From assembly GCF_022095675.1 (NCBI RefSeq), contig NZ_JAHYSG010000005.1:139862-203861 (forward strand): a stretch of DNA of 64,000 nt. The letters are read 5' to 3'. Every line of letters starts with the position of its first letter. Positions within the stretch are counted from its first letter, which is position 1. Shown here in pieces: positions 1 through 8,606 of the stretch. Below the pieces are notes generated by a model. That model was not told the DNA's origin. It saw nothing but the letters and a program-made list of their open reading frames with translations, and ran no database searches. Both the position numbers and the translations under genes were made by a program. This DNA comes from Dactylosporangium sp. AC04546. Its GTDB lineage: Bacteria > Actinomycetota > Actinomycetes > Mycobacteriales > Micromonosporaceae.

Positions 1-464
1 GCGACATGTTCACCACCATGCGCACCACATTGGCCGTGCAGCGGGCCACCGACAACAGCGCCGCGGTCGAGGCCGGCGAGGCGCCCGAGCGGGTGAAGCT
101 CTCCTGCGAGGACGTCCTGCGGTTCGCCACCATCGAGGGCGCCCGCGCCAACGGTCTGGGCCACCTCACCGGCTCGCTGGAGGTCGGCAAAGCCGCCGAC
201 ATCGTCATCCTCTCCAACGACACACTCGCCACCACACCGATCAACAACCCGTTCGGCACCATCGTCTACAGCGCCCACCCCGGGCTGGTCCGCGACGTGC
301 TCGTCGACGGGCGGTTCGTCAAGCGCGACGGCCGGCTCGTCGGCGTCGACATGCCCCGGCTCCGCGCGCTCGCCGAGGCGTCCCGCGACCACGTCATCGG
401 CTCCCTCGAAGGCGCCGCGATCGGCGGTCGCTGGCAGCCCGAGCCGAAGCTGAACCTGGCGTGA
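1..464 (+). CDS. Amidohydrolase, C-terminal part (cut by window edge)
   Basis: This is the 3' end of a cyclic amidohydrolase of the cytosine deaminase / chlorohydrolase type; the reading frame is open to the window edge, so the N-terminal metal-binding part is missing. About 153 residues are visible. They align with the C-terminus of the full-length amidohydrolase at 7146: both have D-M-F-x-x-M-R at the start of this segment, a G-K-A/K-A-D composite-domain motif and a closing V-L-V-D/N-G-R-x-V-K strand. The stop overlaps the GTG of the permease gene by 4 bases, so it is the first visible gene of the transporter operon. The family hydrolyses C-N or C-Cl bonds on ring carbons. The substrate is unknown. 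Confidence 0.85.
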   Translation, partial: DMFTTMRTTLAVQRATDNSAAVEAGEAPERVKLSCEDVLRFATIEGARANGLGHLTGSLEVGKAADIVILSNDTLATTPINNPFGTIVYSAHPGLVRDVLVDGRFVKRDGRLVGVDMPRLRALAEASRDHVIGSLEGAAIGGRWQPEPKLNLA

Positions 465-1495
465 GCGTGCTCGGACTGACCCGCCCCGACGCCGCACCGG
501 ACACGCCCGTCGTCCGCCCGACCGACCCGGTCGGCTACCGCCTGCTCGGCTGGCCCACCAGCCGGGCGGTCGCGGCCGTCGCCGTGCTGTTCGCGTTGAG
601 CGCCATGCTGTCCAGCGGCAGCGTCGGGCGCACCGCCCTGCTGGCGATGTTGCCGTTCGCGGCGCTCACCGCGATCGTCGCCGCCGGGCAGACCCTCGTC
701 GTCCAGCAGGCCGGGCTCGACCTGTCGGTCGCCGGCGGCATCTCGCTCGGGGCGCTGATCGTGGCGAAGTACGGCGGCCCGAACCACCTCGGGCTCGCCC
801 TCGCGGTCACCGCGGCGCTGGCCGCCGCGCTGTTCGCCGGGCTGGTCAGCGGCCTGGTCATCACGTACTTCGGGCTACCGCCGCTGGTGGTCACGATCGC
901 CGTGAACGCGCTGCTGATCGGCCTGGTGCAGTACCTGTCCGGCGGGTACAGCGCGCAGGCGCCGGCGGCACTCACCGACTTCGCGGTCGGCCGGACCGCG
1001 GGAGTGCCCAACCTCGTCCTGGTCGCCGTCGCCGTGATCGCGCTGGCACAGCTGGCGCTGAAAGCCACCGTGGTGGGCCGGCGCTTCGAGCTCGTCGGCG
1101 CCAACCGGCGTGCCGCGCACGCCGCCGGCATCAGCACCCGCCGATACACGGTGTCGGCGTACGCGCTGTCCGCCGTGCTCGCCGGCGGCACCGGCATCCT
1201 GCTCGCCGGATTCCTGCGCACCACCACGCTTTCGGCCGGCGACGCCTACCTGCTGCCGTCGGTGGCCGCGGTCGTGCTCGGCGGGACCGCCCTGAGCGGC
1301 GGCCGCGGCAGCCTGACCGGCACCGCGCTCGGCGCGCTGTTCCTCGGCCAGCTCAACCAGCTCGTCCAGACCTACACCCAGACCACCGCCGTGCAGAACA
1401 TCGTGCAGGCCGTGATCATCGGGGTCGGGATCGTGGTGCAGCTCAACCTTGCCTCCAGGCTGCGGCGACGGGCGATCCGTCGCAACCCGACCTGA
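461..1495 (+). CDS. ABC transporter permease, ribose/xylose (RbsC) family
   Basis: Inner-membrane permease of a carbohydrate-uptake-type ABC importer (BPD_transp_2 fold), 344 residues, mostly hydrophobic with about 8-10 membrane segments. The cytoplasmic coupling region is recognisable near residues 205-225 (G-R-R-F-E-L-V-G-A-N followed by A-A-H-A-A-G-I), where RbsC proteins contact the ATPase. It starts with GTG overlapping the preceding stop (GTGA), so it is translationally coupled to the amidohydrolase. It should pair with the binding protein at 1595 and the ATPase-permease fusion at 2797. Since that fusion brings its own permease, the transporter probably has a heteromeric membrane core. 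Members of this family carry sugars, nucleosides and autoinducers; the substrate here is unknown. Confidence 0.9.
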   Translation: MSVLGLTRPDAAPDTPVVRPTDPVGYRLLGWPTSRAVAAVAVLFALSAMLSSGSVGRTALLAMLPFAALTAIVAAGQTLVVQQAGLDLSVAGGISLGALIVAKYGGPNHLGLALAVTAALAAALFAGLVSGLVITYFGLPPLVVTIAVNALLIGLVQYLSGGYSAQAPAALTDFAVGRTAGVPNLVLVAVAVIALAQLALKATVVGRRFELVGANRRAAHAAGISTRRYTVSAYALSAVLAGGTGILLAGFLRTTTLSAGDAYLLPSVAAVVLGGTALSGGRGSLTGTALGALFLGQLNQLVQTYTQTTAVQNIVQAVIIGVGIVVQLNLASRLRRRAIRRNPT

Positions 1496-1594
1496 CCTGA
1501 CCTCCCGGCAACACCCCGGTACCACCCGGCGCACGGAACGGCACCCGCCGTCCCGCCGGTCAACCATGCCCGCAAACACCCCCTTGGAGTCTCC

Positions 1595-2773
1595 ATGTCG
1601 CCACGTCGACGCCGCTCCACCGGCGCCACGTTAGCCCTGGCCACGGCCGTTGCCATCGCGCTCGCCGGTTGCTCCACCACCAACAAGACCGGCCCGGCCG
1701 CCGGCAGCGATCCGAGCACCGCCGCGCAGGTCGCCGTCGGCAACGCCGGACCCGTCTCGGCCATGGTCGCGATGGACACGGTCTGCGGTACCAAACCGAT
1801 CAAGGTCGGCCTCGTCGACGGCCTGGGCACCAACTCGTGGTCCAAGATCGTCCGTGCCGAGGTCGAGGACGAGGCCAAGAAGTGCCCGGCCGTCAGCAGC
1901 GTCGACTACGTCGCCGGCCGCGGTGACCTGCAGGCCACCCTGGCCGGCATCACCAGCCTCACCAGCAAGGGCGTCAACGTGCTGCTGGTGATCGCGGACG
2001 CCGGCCCCGGCGCCTCGCACCTGTCGGCGTTGCGGGCGGCGGCCAAGGCCGGTGTCATCGTCATCCCGATCGCCGCCGACCCGACCGGCAAGGCCGGGTC
2101 GGACTACTTCGACTACGTCGACTGGGACACCGGGTACTCCGGCGAGGTGTGGGCCAGATGGATGGTGGCCCGGCTGGGCCCGAAGGGCGGCAACATCGTG
2201 CTCCTCGGCGGGCCCGCCGGCAACGCGGTCTCCACCGCCGAGCTCGCCGGCATCAAGAAGGTCCTCGCCGGCGCCCCGCAGGTGAAGCTGCTGACCGAAG
2301 ACCCGGTGACCACGAACTGGGACCCCGCGATGGAACAGCAGGCGATGAGCGGCCTGCTCGCCAAGTACCCGCAGATCGACGGCATCATCAGCGACTACGG
2401 TGCGGCGGCCACCGGGGCGATCCGCGCCTTCCAGAACGCCGGCCGGCCGCTGGTGCCGATCGCGACCACCGACGACAACGAGCTCAGCTGCGGGTTCGAC
2501 GCGCTGAAGGCCAAGAACAGCGGCTACGAGCTGGCGACGGTGTCGTCGCGGACCTGGATCGGCCGGGTCGGGCTGCGCAAGGGTGTCGCGGTGGCCAACG
2601 GCAAGGCCAACGCCGAACCGTCGCTGCTGCAACTGGACCTCTACGAGGACTCGACCGGCGGTAGCCAGGGCGCCATCACGCCGTCCAAGGCGTGCAAGTC
2701 CAGCCTGCCCAACGACGCCCCGCCGTCCTCGCAGCTGACCACCGCGCAGCTCGGCGCGCTGTTCACCGGCTGA
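1595..2773 (+). CDS. Substrate-binding lipoprotein of the ABC importer (periplasmic-binding protein 4 type)
   Basis: A 392-residue extracytoplasmic solute receptor. It has a positively charged n-region, a hydrophobic stretch and a lipobox L-A-G-C with the acylated Cys at residue 26, so it should be anchored to the outer face of the membrane. The body has the two-lobed Peripla_BP_4 pattern: the first strand K-P-I-K-V-G-L-V-D near residue 67, a D-Y-V-A-G-R-G-D motif and a later I-I-S-D-Y-G-A-A hinge segment. A Shine-Dalgarno-like TTGGAG precedes the ATG. It follows the permease by about 100 bases and precedes the ATPase fusion directly. The ligand cannot be predicted; neighbouring amidohydrolases make a nitrogenous compound or nucleoside-like ligand more likely than a plain sugar. 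Confidence 0.9.
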   Translation: MSPRRRRSTGATLALATAVAIALAGCSTTNKTGPAAGSDPSTAAQVAVGNAGPVSAMVAMDTVCGTKPIKVGLVDGLGTNSWSKIVRAEVEDEAKKCPAVSSVDYVAGRGDLQATLAGITSLTSKGVNVLLVIADAGPGASHLSALRAAAKAGVIVIPIAADPTGKAGSDYFDYVDWDTGYSGEVWARWMVARLGPKGGNIVLLGGPAGNAVSTAELAGIKKVLAGAPQVKLLTEDPVTTNWDPAMEQQAMSGLLAKYPQIDGIISDYGAAATGAIRAFQNAGRPLVPIATTDDNELSCGFDALKAKNSGYELATVSSRTWIGRVGLRKGVAVANGKANAEPSLLQLDLYEDSTGGSQGAITPSKACKSSLPNDAPPSSQLTTAQLGALFTG

Positions 2774-2796
2774 TGAGCGCCGAGGAGGTGACGGCG

Positions 2797-5289
2797 ATGC
2801 GGGACGCCGCGCTCGCGCTGTCCGGGATCGTCAAGCAGTATCCGGGTGTCCGGGCCCTCGACGGCGTGGATCTGACCGTCAGGCCAGGTCTCGTCCACGC
2901 CGTGCTCGGCGAGAACGGCGCCGGCAAGTCGACGCTTGTCGGCGTGGCGGCCGGCTCGGTCACCCCCGACGAGGGGCGGATCACCATCCTCGGCCGGGAG
3001 TACGCGGCGATGACCCCCGCCGTCGCCCGCGAACACGGCCTCGCCCTCGTGTACCAGACGCCGGCGCTGGCCGGCAGCCTGACCGTCGCCGAGTCGATGC
3101 TGGTGCTGCTGCCCGAGCAGGTGCGTCCCAAGGTCGGCGCGGCGTCCGCGTGGACCGACGCGCACCTGCGCGGACTCGGCCTCGACATCGACGCCGACCT
3201 GCAGATCAGCGACCTGACGGTGCGGGAGGCGCACCTGGTGGAGATCGCCGCGGCGCTCGCCACCGAGCCCCGGGTCCTGGTGCTCGACGAGCCGACCGAG
3301 GCCCTCGGGCCCGACGAGACGAACTGGCTGTTCGACCGGATCCGGGCGCTGGTCGCCACCGGCACGGCCGTCGTGTACATCACCCACCGCATCCCCGAGA
3401 TCCGGCAGATCGCGCAGACCATGACGGTGCTGCGCGACGGGCGGGTGGTCGGCGGCGGGCCGGTGGCCGACCACACCGACGAGCAGATCGTCGAGATGAT
3501 CGTCGGTCGGTCGCTGGACACCACGTTCCCCGACAAGCCCGACCTGAGCGCCGCACCCGTCGTCCTCACCGTCGACGGGCTCAGCGGCGCCGGGTTCACC
3601 AGCGTCGACGCCCGGGTGTCGGCCGGCGAGATCGTCGGCTTCGCCGGCGTGGAAGGCAACGGGCAGCGCCAGGTGCTGCGGGCGCTGGCGGGGCTGGTCC
3701 GCGCCGACGGGCGGGTCACCGTCAAGGATCGGTCGGTCTCCCTGGCGGGCCCCGCGGCGGCGGCCCGGCACGGCATCGCGTTCCTGTCCGGGGAACGGCT
3801 GCAGGAGGCCGTGTTCGGCGACCTGACCGTCCGCGAGAACGTCGACGCGCTCTCGTTGACCCGGGTGTCGCTGCTGCGCTCCGTGCTCATGCCCGGCAAG
3901 GAGCGGGCCCTGGTGTCACCCGCCGTCGCCGCGCTGCGGGTCAAGGCCGCGAGCCTGGAGACCCCCGTCGGCACCCTGTCCGGCGGCAACCAGCAGAAGG
4001 TACTGCTCGCCCGGGCCGGTATCGGCGACCCCGCCGTGCTGCTGGTGGAGGACCCGACCCAGGGCGTCGACGCCGGCGCCCGGCTGGAGATCTACCGGGT
4101 GCTGCGCGAACTGGCGGGACGCGGCACGGCGGTGATCGTGCTGTCGACCGACGCGGTCGAACTCGAAGGGCTCTGCGACCGGGTGCTCGTCTTCTCGCGC
4201 GGGCGCATCCAGGCCGAGCTCTCCGCCGCCACCCTCTCCGAACGCGACATCACCGGCGCGGCGGTACTCGCGACCGAGCGCACCGTGGCCGCACCCGCGG
4301 CCGGCGGCCGGCACCGCCGCCGGCGGCGGCTGCTCGGCGGCGAGACCCATGCGGCGCTGATGCTGCTGCTCACGATCCTCGTCGGCGGGGCGACCGCGGT
4401 GCACTCGCCGACCTTCCTCGGCATGCTGAACATCGGGCAGCTGCTGCTGGCGACCGCGTCGCTGGCCGTGGTCGGCCTCGGGCAGCTGATCGTCGTGATG
4501 ACCGGCGGGATCGACCTGTCGGTCGGCTCGGTGGTCGCGCTGTCGGTGGTCACCGCCTCGTTCTTCGGCGCTGGTCCGCCCGCGCTGTTCGCCGTGGGCG
4601 TGCTCGCCGGGCTCGCCGCCGGAGCGCTGGTCGGCCTGGTCAACGGCGTGCTGGTCACCCGGGTCAACCTGCCACCGGTGGTGGCGACCCTGATCACCTC
4701 GATCGGCGTCGTCGGCGTGGCGCAGCTGCTGCGGCCGCTGCCGGGCGGGCAGGCCGGCGACACGCTGCTCGCCGCGCTCGGCACCACGGTCGCCGGCGTG
4801 CCGATGGTGTTCGTGATCGTGGTACTGATCGGGATCGCCGGGCACGTTCTGGTCCGCCGGGCACGGGCCGGCCGAGCGTTGCGGGCAACCGGCTCGGACC
4901 CGCTGTCCGCGTCCCGGATGGGCGTCGGGACGCTCCCGACCAGGCTGCTGGCCTACCTGCTCGCCGGTGCGCTGGCGGCCGGCGGTGGCATCGCGCTCTA
5001 CGCACAGACCGGCGTCGGTGACTCCTCGGTCGGCCAGGCCCTCACCCTGGCGTCGGTGACGGCCGTGGTACTGGGCGGCGCGAGCATCTTCGGCGGCTCC
5101 GGCTCGGCCCTGGCCACCCTGGCCACGGCGCTGTTCCTGCAGACCGTCACCAGTTCGCTGAGCTTCCTGTCGGTCAGCATCGCCTGGCAGTACTGGATCC
5201 AGGGCATCCTCGTCGTCGCCGCGGCCCTCGTGCCGCTGCTGCGCGGGCGGCGGAGGCGACGCGCCGTGGTGGCACTCACCACCGCGTAG
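2797..5289 (+). CDS. ABC transporter ATPase (two ABC domains) fused to a permease domain
   Basis: An 830-residue fusion of an RbsA-type tandem ATPase (about 1-500) and an RbsC-type permease (about 510-830). In the first ABC domain Walker A is G-E-N-G-A-G-K-S-T at 38-46 and Walker B is V-L-V-L-D-E-P-T, but no LSGG signature is seen. The second domain has a degenerate Walker A (G-V-E-G-N-G-Q-R-Q), a clear L-S-G-G-N-Q-Q signature and a Walker B reading L-L-V-E-D-P-T, so the usual D-E order is swapped. The permease part carries the G-G-I-D-L-S-V-G motif. I chose the ATG at 2797 because GAGGAGGTG sits 8 bases upstream; an ATG at 2773 overlapping the previous stop is the alternative. With the permease at 461 this gives two different membrane subunits. 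Confidence 0.9.
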   Translation: MRDAALALSGIVKQYPGVRALDGVDLTVRPGLVHAVLGENGAGKSTLVGVAAGSVTPDEGRITILGREYAAMTPAVAREHGLALVYQTPALAGSLTVAESMLVLLPEQVRPKVGAASAWTDAHLRGLGLDIDADLQISDLTVREAHLVEIAAALATEPRVLVLDEPTEALGPDETNWLFDRIRALVATGTAVVYITHRIPEIRQIAQTMTVLRDGRVVGGGPVADHTDEQIVEMIVGRSLDTTFPDKPDLSAAPVVLTVDGLSGAGFTSVDARVSAGEIVGFAGVEGNGQRQVLRALAGLVRADGRVTVKDRSVSLAGPAAAARHGIAFLSGERLQEAVFGDLTVRENVDALSLTRVSLLRSVLMPGKERALVSPAVAALRVKAASLETPVGTLSGGNQQKVLLARAGIGDPAVLLVEDPTQGVDAGARLEIYRVLRELAGRGTAVIVLSTDAVELEGLCDRVLVFSRGRIQAELSAATLSERDITGAAVLATERTVAAPAAGGRHRRRRRLLGGETHAALMLLLTILVGGATAVHSPTFLGMLNIGQLLLATASLAVVGLGQLIVVMTGGIDLSVGSVVALSVVTASFFGAGPPALFAVGVLAGLAAGALVGLVNGVLVTRVNLPPVVATLITSIGVVGVAQLLRPLPGGQAGDTLLAALGTTVAGVPMVFVIVVLIGIAGHVLVRRARAGRALRATGSDPLSASRMGVGTLPTRLLAYLLAGALAAGGGIALYAQTGVGDSSVGQALTLASVTAVVLGGASIFGGSGSALATLATALFLQTVTSSLSFLSVSIAWQYWIQGILVVAAALVPLLRGRRRRRAVVALTTA

Positions 5290-5319
5290 CGAGCCCACTC
5301 CCTCAAGGAAAGGCACACC

Positions 5320-6261
5320 ATGTATCACGTCTCCCGGATCGATGACGCCCAGGCCGTGCTGCCGGACGACTACCGCGGGCACAGCACCGGCTTCCGCCGG
5401 CAGGATCTCATCGGCCGCGAGTACGGCTCGCACCACATGACGATGAGCGCCGCCACGCTCGATCCCGGCGGCCGCATCGACGCGGCGGTGCACTCCTACG
5501 AGAAGAGCCTGTGGATGCTCGGCGGCGAACTGACCCTGACCATGCTGGGCCAGACACTCACGTTGCGCCGCAACGACTGCGCGGTGGTACCGGTCGCGGT
5601 GGCGCACCAGCTCGTCGCCGGCAGCGCCGGTGCCCGATGGCTGGAGATGTCGGCGCCGGTGCGACTGCTGCTGGACAACCGCCGCCGGGACACCTTCTTC
5701 CTGCCCGGCGACCTCGCCGGAGGACAGGCCGAGACGGTGGACCTGCGCGACCCGCGCAACCGCAACTTCTTCCGGTTCGACGAGGGCTCGATGGACCTGC
5801 GACGGCTGGCCCGCGGCAGCGACCCCACGGCGCCGGAGGTGTCGGCGAGCATGGCGACCGCGATGCTCGCGTACAGCGGCATCGGCATCCGGATGCTCGC
5901 CGACCAGCGGATCAGCGCCCAGCTGCACACCATGTTCATGGTCGAGTACCAGCCGACCGCGGCGGCGCATCCGCACGACCACCCGTTCGAAGAGGCCTAC
6001 ATCTTCACCGAGGGTGAGACCGAGGCGGTCGTCGAGGGCCGGCAGTTCGTCATGCGCCCCGGCGACGTGCTGTGGACCGGATCCGGCTGCGAGCACGCGT
6101 TCTACAACCGCACCGACGGCAAGACCCAGTGGATCGAGACGCAGGCGCCGCAGCCGCCGGCCCAGCACTCGTACCGGTTCAGCCGCGACTGGGAGTACCT
6201 CGGCGACCGGCTGTGCGCCGGCACCCGGGTCGAGCCGGCGAAGGTGTCCGGCGATGCGTGA
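5320..6261 (+). CDS. Bicupin protein, (S)-ureidoglycine aminohydrolase-like
   Basis: A 313-residue protein with two cupin barrels. The C-terminal barrel holds a textbook metal site: H-P-H-D-H-P-F-E-E near residue 222 and a late G-C-E-H-A-F-Y segment, i.e. two His and a Glu in motif 1 and a His in motif 2. The N-terminal barrel (about 50-120) is degenerate. The arrangement resembles (S)-ureidoglycine aminohydrolase, which releases ammonia from an allantoin breakdown product, but the match is at fold level and other bicupins look alike. AAGGAAAGG precedes the ATG. Its stop overlaps the start of the reductase at 6254 by 8 bases, so it belongs to the catabolic operon. Confidence 0.8.
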   Translation: MYHVSRIDDAQAVLPDDYRGHSTGFRRQDLIGREYGSHHMTMSAATLDPGGRIDAAVHSYEKSLWMLGGELTLTMLGQTLTLRRNDCAVVPVAVAHQLVAGSAGARWLEMSAPVRLLLDNRRRDTFFLPGDLAGGQAETVDLRDPRNRNFFRFDEGSMDLRRLARGSDPTAPEVSASMATAMLAYSGIGIRMLADQRISAQLHTMFMVEYQPTAAAHPHDHPFEEAYIFTEGETEAVVEGRQFVMRPGDVLWTGSGCEHAFYNRTDGKTQWIETQAPQPPAQHSYRFSRDWEYLGDRLCAGTRVEPAKVSGDA

Positions 6262-7135
6262 GCCGGTCGGCCTGCTCGGCACCGGTCGGATGGGCTCCGC
6301 GATCGGGCGCCGCCTGCTCGCCGCCGGCGCGCCGCTGCGGGTGTGGAACCGCACGCCGGACAAGGTCGTGCCGCTCGTCGCGGGTGGCGCGGTGGCCGCC
6401 GGGTCACTCGCCGGCCTGGCCGCCTGCCCGGTCGTGTTCGTGATGGTCTCCACCTCCGAGGACCTGCTGGCCGTGCTGGACGGTCCGGACGGCCTGCTGT
6501 CATGCCCGGCCGGGCTGCGGGTGGTGGTCGACTGCTCGACCGTGTCGGAGGCCGCGTCGGCGCAGGCGCGTGCGCTCGCCGCCGCGGCCGGTGTGGGGTT
6601 CGTGGCCGCGCCGGTCAGCGGCAACCCTTCCGTGGTGGACGCCGGTGCGGCGTGTTTCGTCGCGTCCGGCCCGCGGGAGCAGTTCGCGCTTGCCGAGCCG
6701 CTCCTGCGCGGCATCGGCAAGACCGCCGTGTGGGTCGGCGACGGCGAGCAGAGCCGGCTGGTGAAGCTCTGCCACAACCTGTACCTCGGCGTGATGGTGC
6801 AGGCGCTCGCCGAGGTGACGGCGCTGGCCGAGAAGAGCGGCGCGGACCGCGAGGCGTTCCTGCGGTTCCTGGGCGAGACCGTGGTCGGCTCCGAATGGGT
6901 TCGCCGCCGGACACCGGCGCTCGCCGCCGAGGACTGGACGCCCACGTTCACGACCACGTTGCTGCGCAAGGACTTCGACCTCGGGCTGGGCGCCGCGCGG
7001 GATCACGAGGTCCCGATGGCCCTCGCCGGCCTGACACACCAGCTGATCCAGGCCGCGGTCGGCCGCGGGCTGGGGGACCTGGACCTGCTCGCGCTCTACG
7101 CGATGCAGGCCGAGTCGGCGGGACTGACCCGATGA
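6254..7135 (+). CDS. NAD(P)-dependent 3-hydroxyisobutyrate dehydrogenase-like reductase
   Basis: A 293-residue beta-hydroxyacid dehydrogenase / imine reductase family protein. The N-terminal Rossmann motif is G-L-L-G-T-G-R-M-G at about residues 6-14. The substrate-binding signature A-P-V-S-G-N lies near residue 118. The conserved catalytic lysine motif V-K-L-C-H-N is near residue 170, followed by the all-helical C-terminal domain. The family oxidises beta-hydroxyacids or reduces imines and semialdehydes. The ATG at 6254 overlaps the bicupin stop. It presumably acts on an intermediate of the same pathway as the flanking amidohydrolases; the specific substrate is unknown. Confidence 0.87.
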   Translation: MREPVGLLGTGRMGSAIGRRLLAAGAPLRVWNRTPDKVVPLVAGGAVAAGSLAGLAACPVVFVMVSTSEDLLAVLDGPDGLLSCPAGLRVVVDCSTVSEAASAQARALAAAAGVGFVAAPVSGNPSVVDAGAACFVASGPREQFALAEPLLRGIGKTAVWVGDGEQSRLVKLCHNLYLGVMVQALAEVTALAEKSGADREAFLRFLGETVVGSEWVRRRTPALAAEDWTPTFTTTLLRKDFDLGLGAARDHEVPMALAGLTHQLIQAAVGRGLGDLDLLALYAMQAESAGLTR

Positions 7136-7145
7136 GGAGGTACCG

Positions 7146-8585
7146 ATGACCACGGACGACTTCGACACCGCGCCGGCGCTGGTGTTCCGCGGCGCCACGG
7201 TCGTGACCGTCGACGACGCGGGCGTGATCACCGGCGGCGACGTGCTCGTCATCGGTGACCGGATCGCTGCGGTCGGGACCGGGCTCGCCGTGCCCGAGGG
7301 CGCCATCGAGATCGACGGCAGCGGCGGCATCCTGATGCCCGGCATGATCGACACCCACCGGCACATGTGGCAGGCCAACCTGCGCGGCTTCGGCGCCGAC
7401 TGGACGCTCAGCGAGTACTTCACCTTCTACTACCTGCAGTGGGGCCCGCACTTCCGCCCGCGCGACATCTCCGCGGGCAACCTGCTGTCCGGGGTGGAGT
7501 CGGTGGACGCCGGGGTCACCACGACCGTCGACTGGTCGCACGGCCTGCGGACGGTCGAGCACGCCGAGGCGGCGGCCGACGCGTTGCTCGCCGCGGGTGG
7601 CCGGTTCGTGCTCGCGTGCGGCAACCTGCTGGGCGGACCGTGGGAGTGGACGAACGATCCGGCGTTCCGGGCGTTCGTGGCCCGGCGTACCGGCGCCGAC
7701 ACCGACATGCTGGCGCTGCAGCTGGCGTTCGACGTCACCGGCGACCCGGCGTTCCCGGAGCGCGCCGCGTTCGAGGCGGCGCGGGAGCTGGGGCTGCGGG
7801 TGACCACGCACGCCGGGGTCTGGCAGGCCACCAACGACGTCGGCATCCGGCAGATGTGGGACGCCGGGTTCATGGACCCGACCGTCACGTACGTCCACTG
7901 CTCCACGCTGTCGGACGACTCGTACCGGAAGATCGCGGCCAGTGGCGGTACCGCCTCGGTCGCCACCGAGAGCGAGATGAACGCCGGACAGGGCTACCCG
8001 CCCACGCACCTGCTGCGCCGGTACGGCATCCCGGTGTCGCTGTCGCAGGACACCAGCGTGTGGTGGAGCGGCGACATGTTCTCGGCCATGCGCGCCACGC
8101 TCAACGCCGACCGCGCCCGCTGCCACCTGGAGGCGCACGCCGAGGGCCGCACGGTGACCGTCAACGAGGCCCGCGCCGAGGACGTCGTGCGGTGGGCCAC
8201 GCTCGGCGGCGCGCGGGCCATCGGCCGCGACGCCGACCTCGGCAGCATCCGGCCCGGCAAGAAGGCCGACCTGGTGCTGGTGAAGAACGACCGGTCGCCG
8301 GCGATGCGCCCGATCCTGCACCCGTACGGGCACCTCGTCTACCAGGCCGGCCGCGGCGACGTGCACACGGTGCTGGTCAACGGCCGGGTCGTCAAGCACG
8401 CGCACCGGCTGCGCGGGATCGACCTCGGTGCGGTCCACGACGACGTGGACCGCACCGTGGACTTCCTCCGCTCGACGATGGGCGAGCAGGCATGGCGGGA
8501 CGGGATGGCCCCGGCGCTGCCCGCCGACGAGCGGATCGACAACCCGTACACCTACTCGGCCGTCGACGGCCGGGACGCGAAGTAA
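7146..8585 (+). CDS. Amidohydrolase family protein (cytosine deaminase / chlorohydrolase type)
   Basis: A full-length 479-residue metal-dependent hydrolase. Visible metal-site elements in order are D-T-H-R-H (about 72-76), T-T-H-A-G (about 219-223), Y-V-H-C-S and S-Q-D-T, the set expected for the mononuclear deaminase/chlorohydrolase branch (two His, His, His, Asp). The C-terminus re-forms the composite beta domain (G-K-K-A-D-L-V-L-V-K-N-D). GAGGAGGT lies directly upstream of the ATG. It is a paralogue of the truncated gene at the left edge, so the locus has two such hydrolases flanking one transporter; they may act on successive or alternative substrates. Substrates of this branch include guanine, cytosine, melamine-like triazines and N-acyl compounds. 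Confidence 0.88.
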   Translation: MTTDDFDTAPALVFRGATVVTVDDAGVITGGDVLVIGDRIAAVGTGLAVPEGAIEIDGSGGILMPGMIDTHRHMWQANLRGFGADWTLSEYFTFYYLQWGPHFRPRDISAGNLLSGVESVDAGVTTTVDWSHGLRTVEHAEAAADALLAAGGRFVLACGNLLGGPWEWTNDPAFRAFVARRTGADTDMLALQLAFDVTGDPAFPERAAFEAARELGLRVTTHAGVWQATNDVGIRQMWDAGFMDPTVTYVHCSTLSDDSYRKIAASGGTASVATESEMNAGQGYPPTHLLRRYGIPVSLSQDTSVWWSGDMFSAMRATLNADRARCHLEAHAEGRTVTVNEARAEDVVRWATLGGARAIGRDADLGSIRPGKKADLVLVKNDRSPAMRPILHPYGHLVYQAGRGDVHTVLVNGRVVKHAHRLRGIDLGAVHDDVDRTVDFLRSTMGEQAWRDGMAPALPADERIDNPYTYSAVDGRDAK

Positions 8586-8606
8586 CGCAGAGAGCGAGAG
8601 CACACC

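Noticed and set aside
5193..5202. CTGGATCCAG palindrome resembling the GntR sites
   Set aside because: It lies deep in the permease coding region of the fusion gene, far from any promoter, and the sequence is explained by the codons for Trp-Ile-Gln.
3916..6969. 1017-codon open frame on the minus strand
   Set aside because: It lies antisense to the ATPase-permease, bicupin and reductase genes, all of which have clear domains. Long antisense frames are expected at this GC content, and its product is low-complexity Arg/Ala/Gly.
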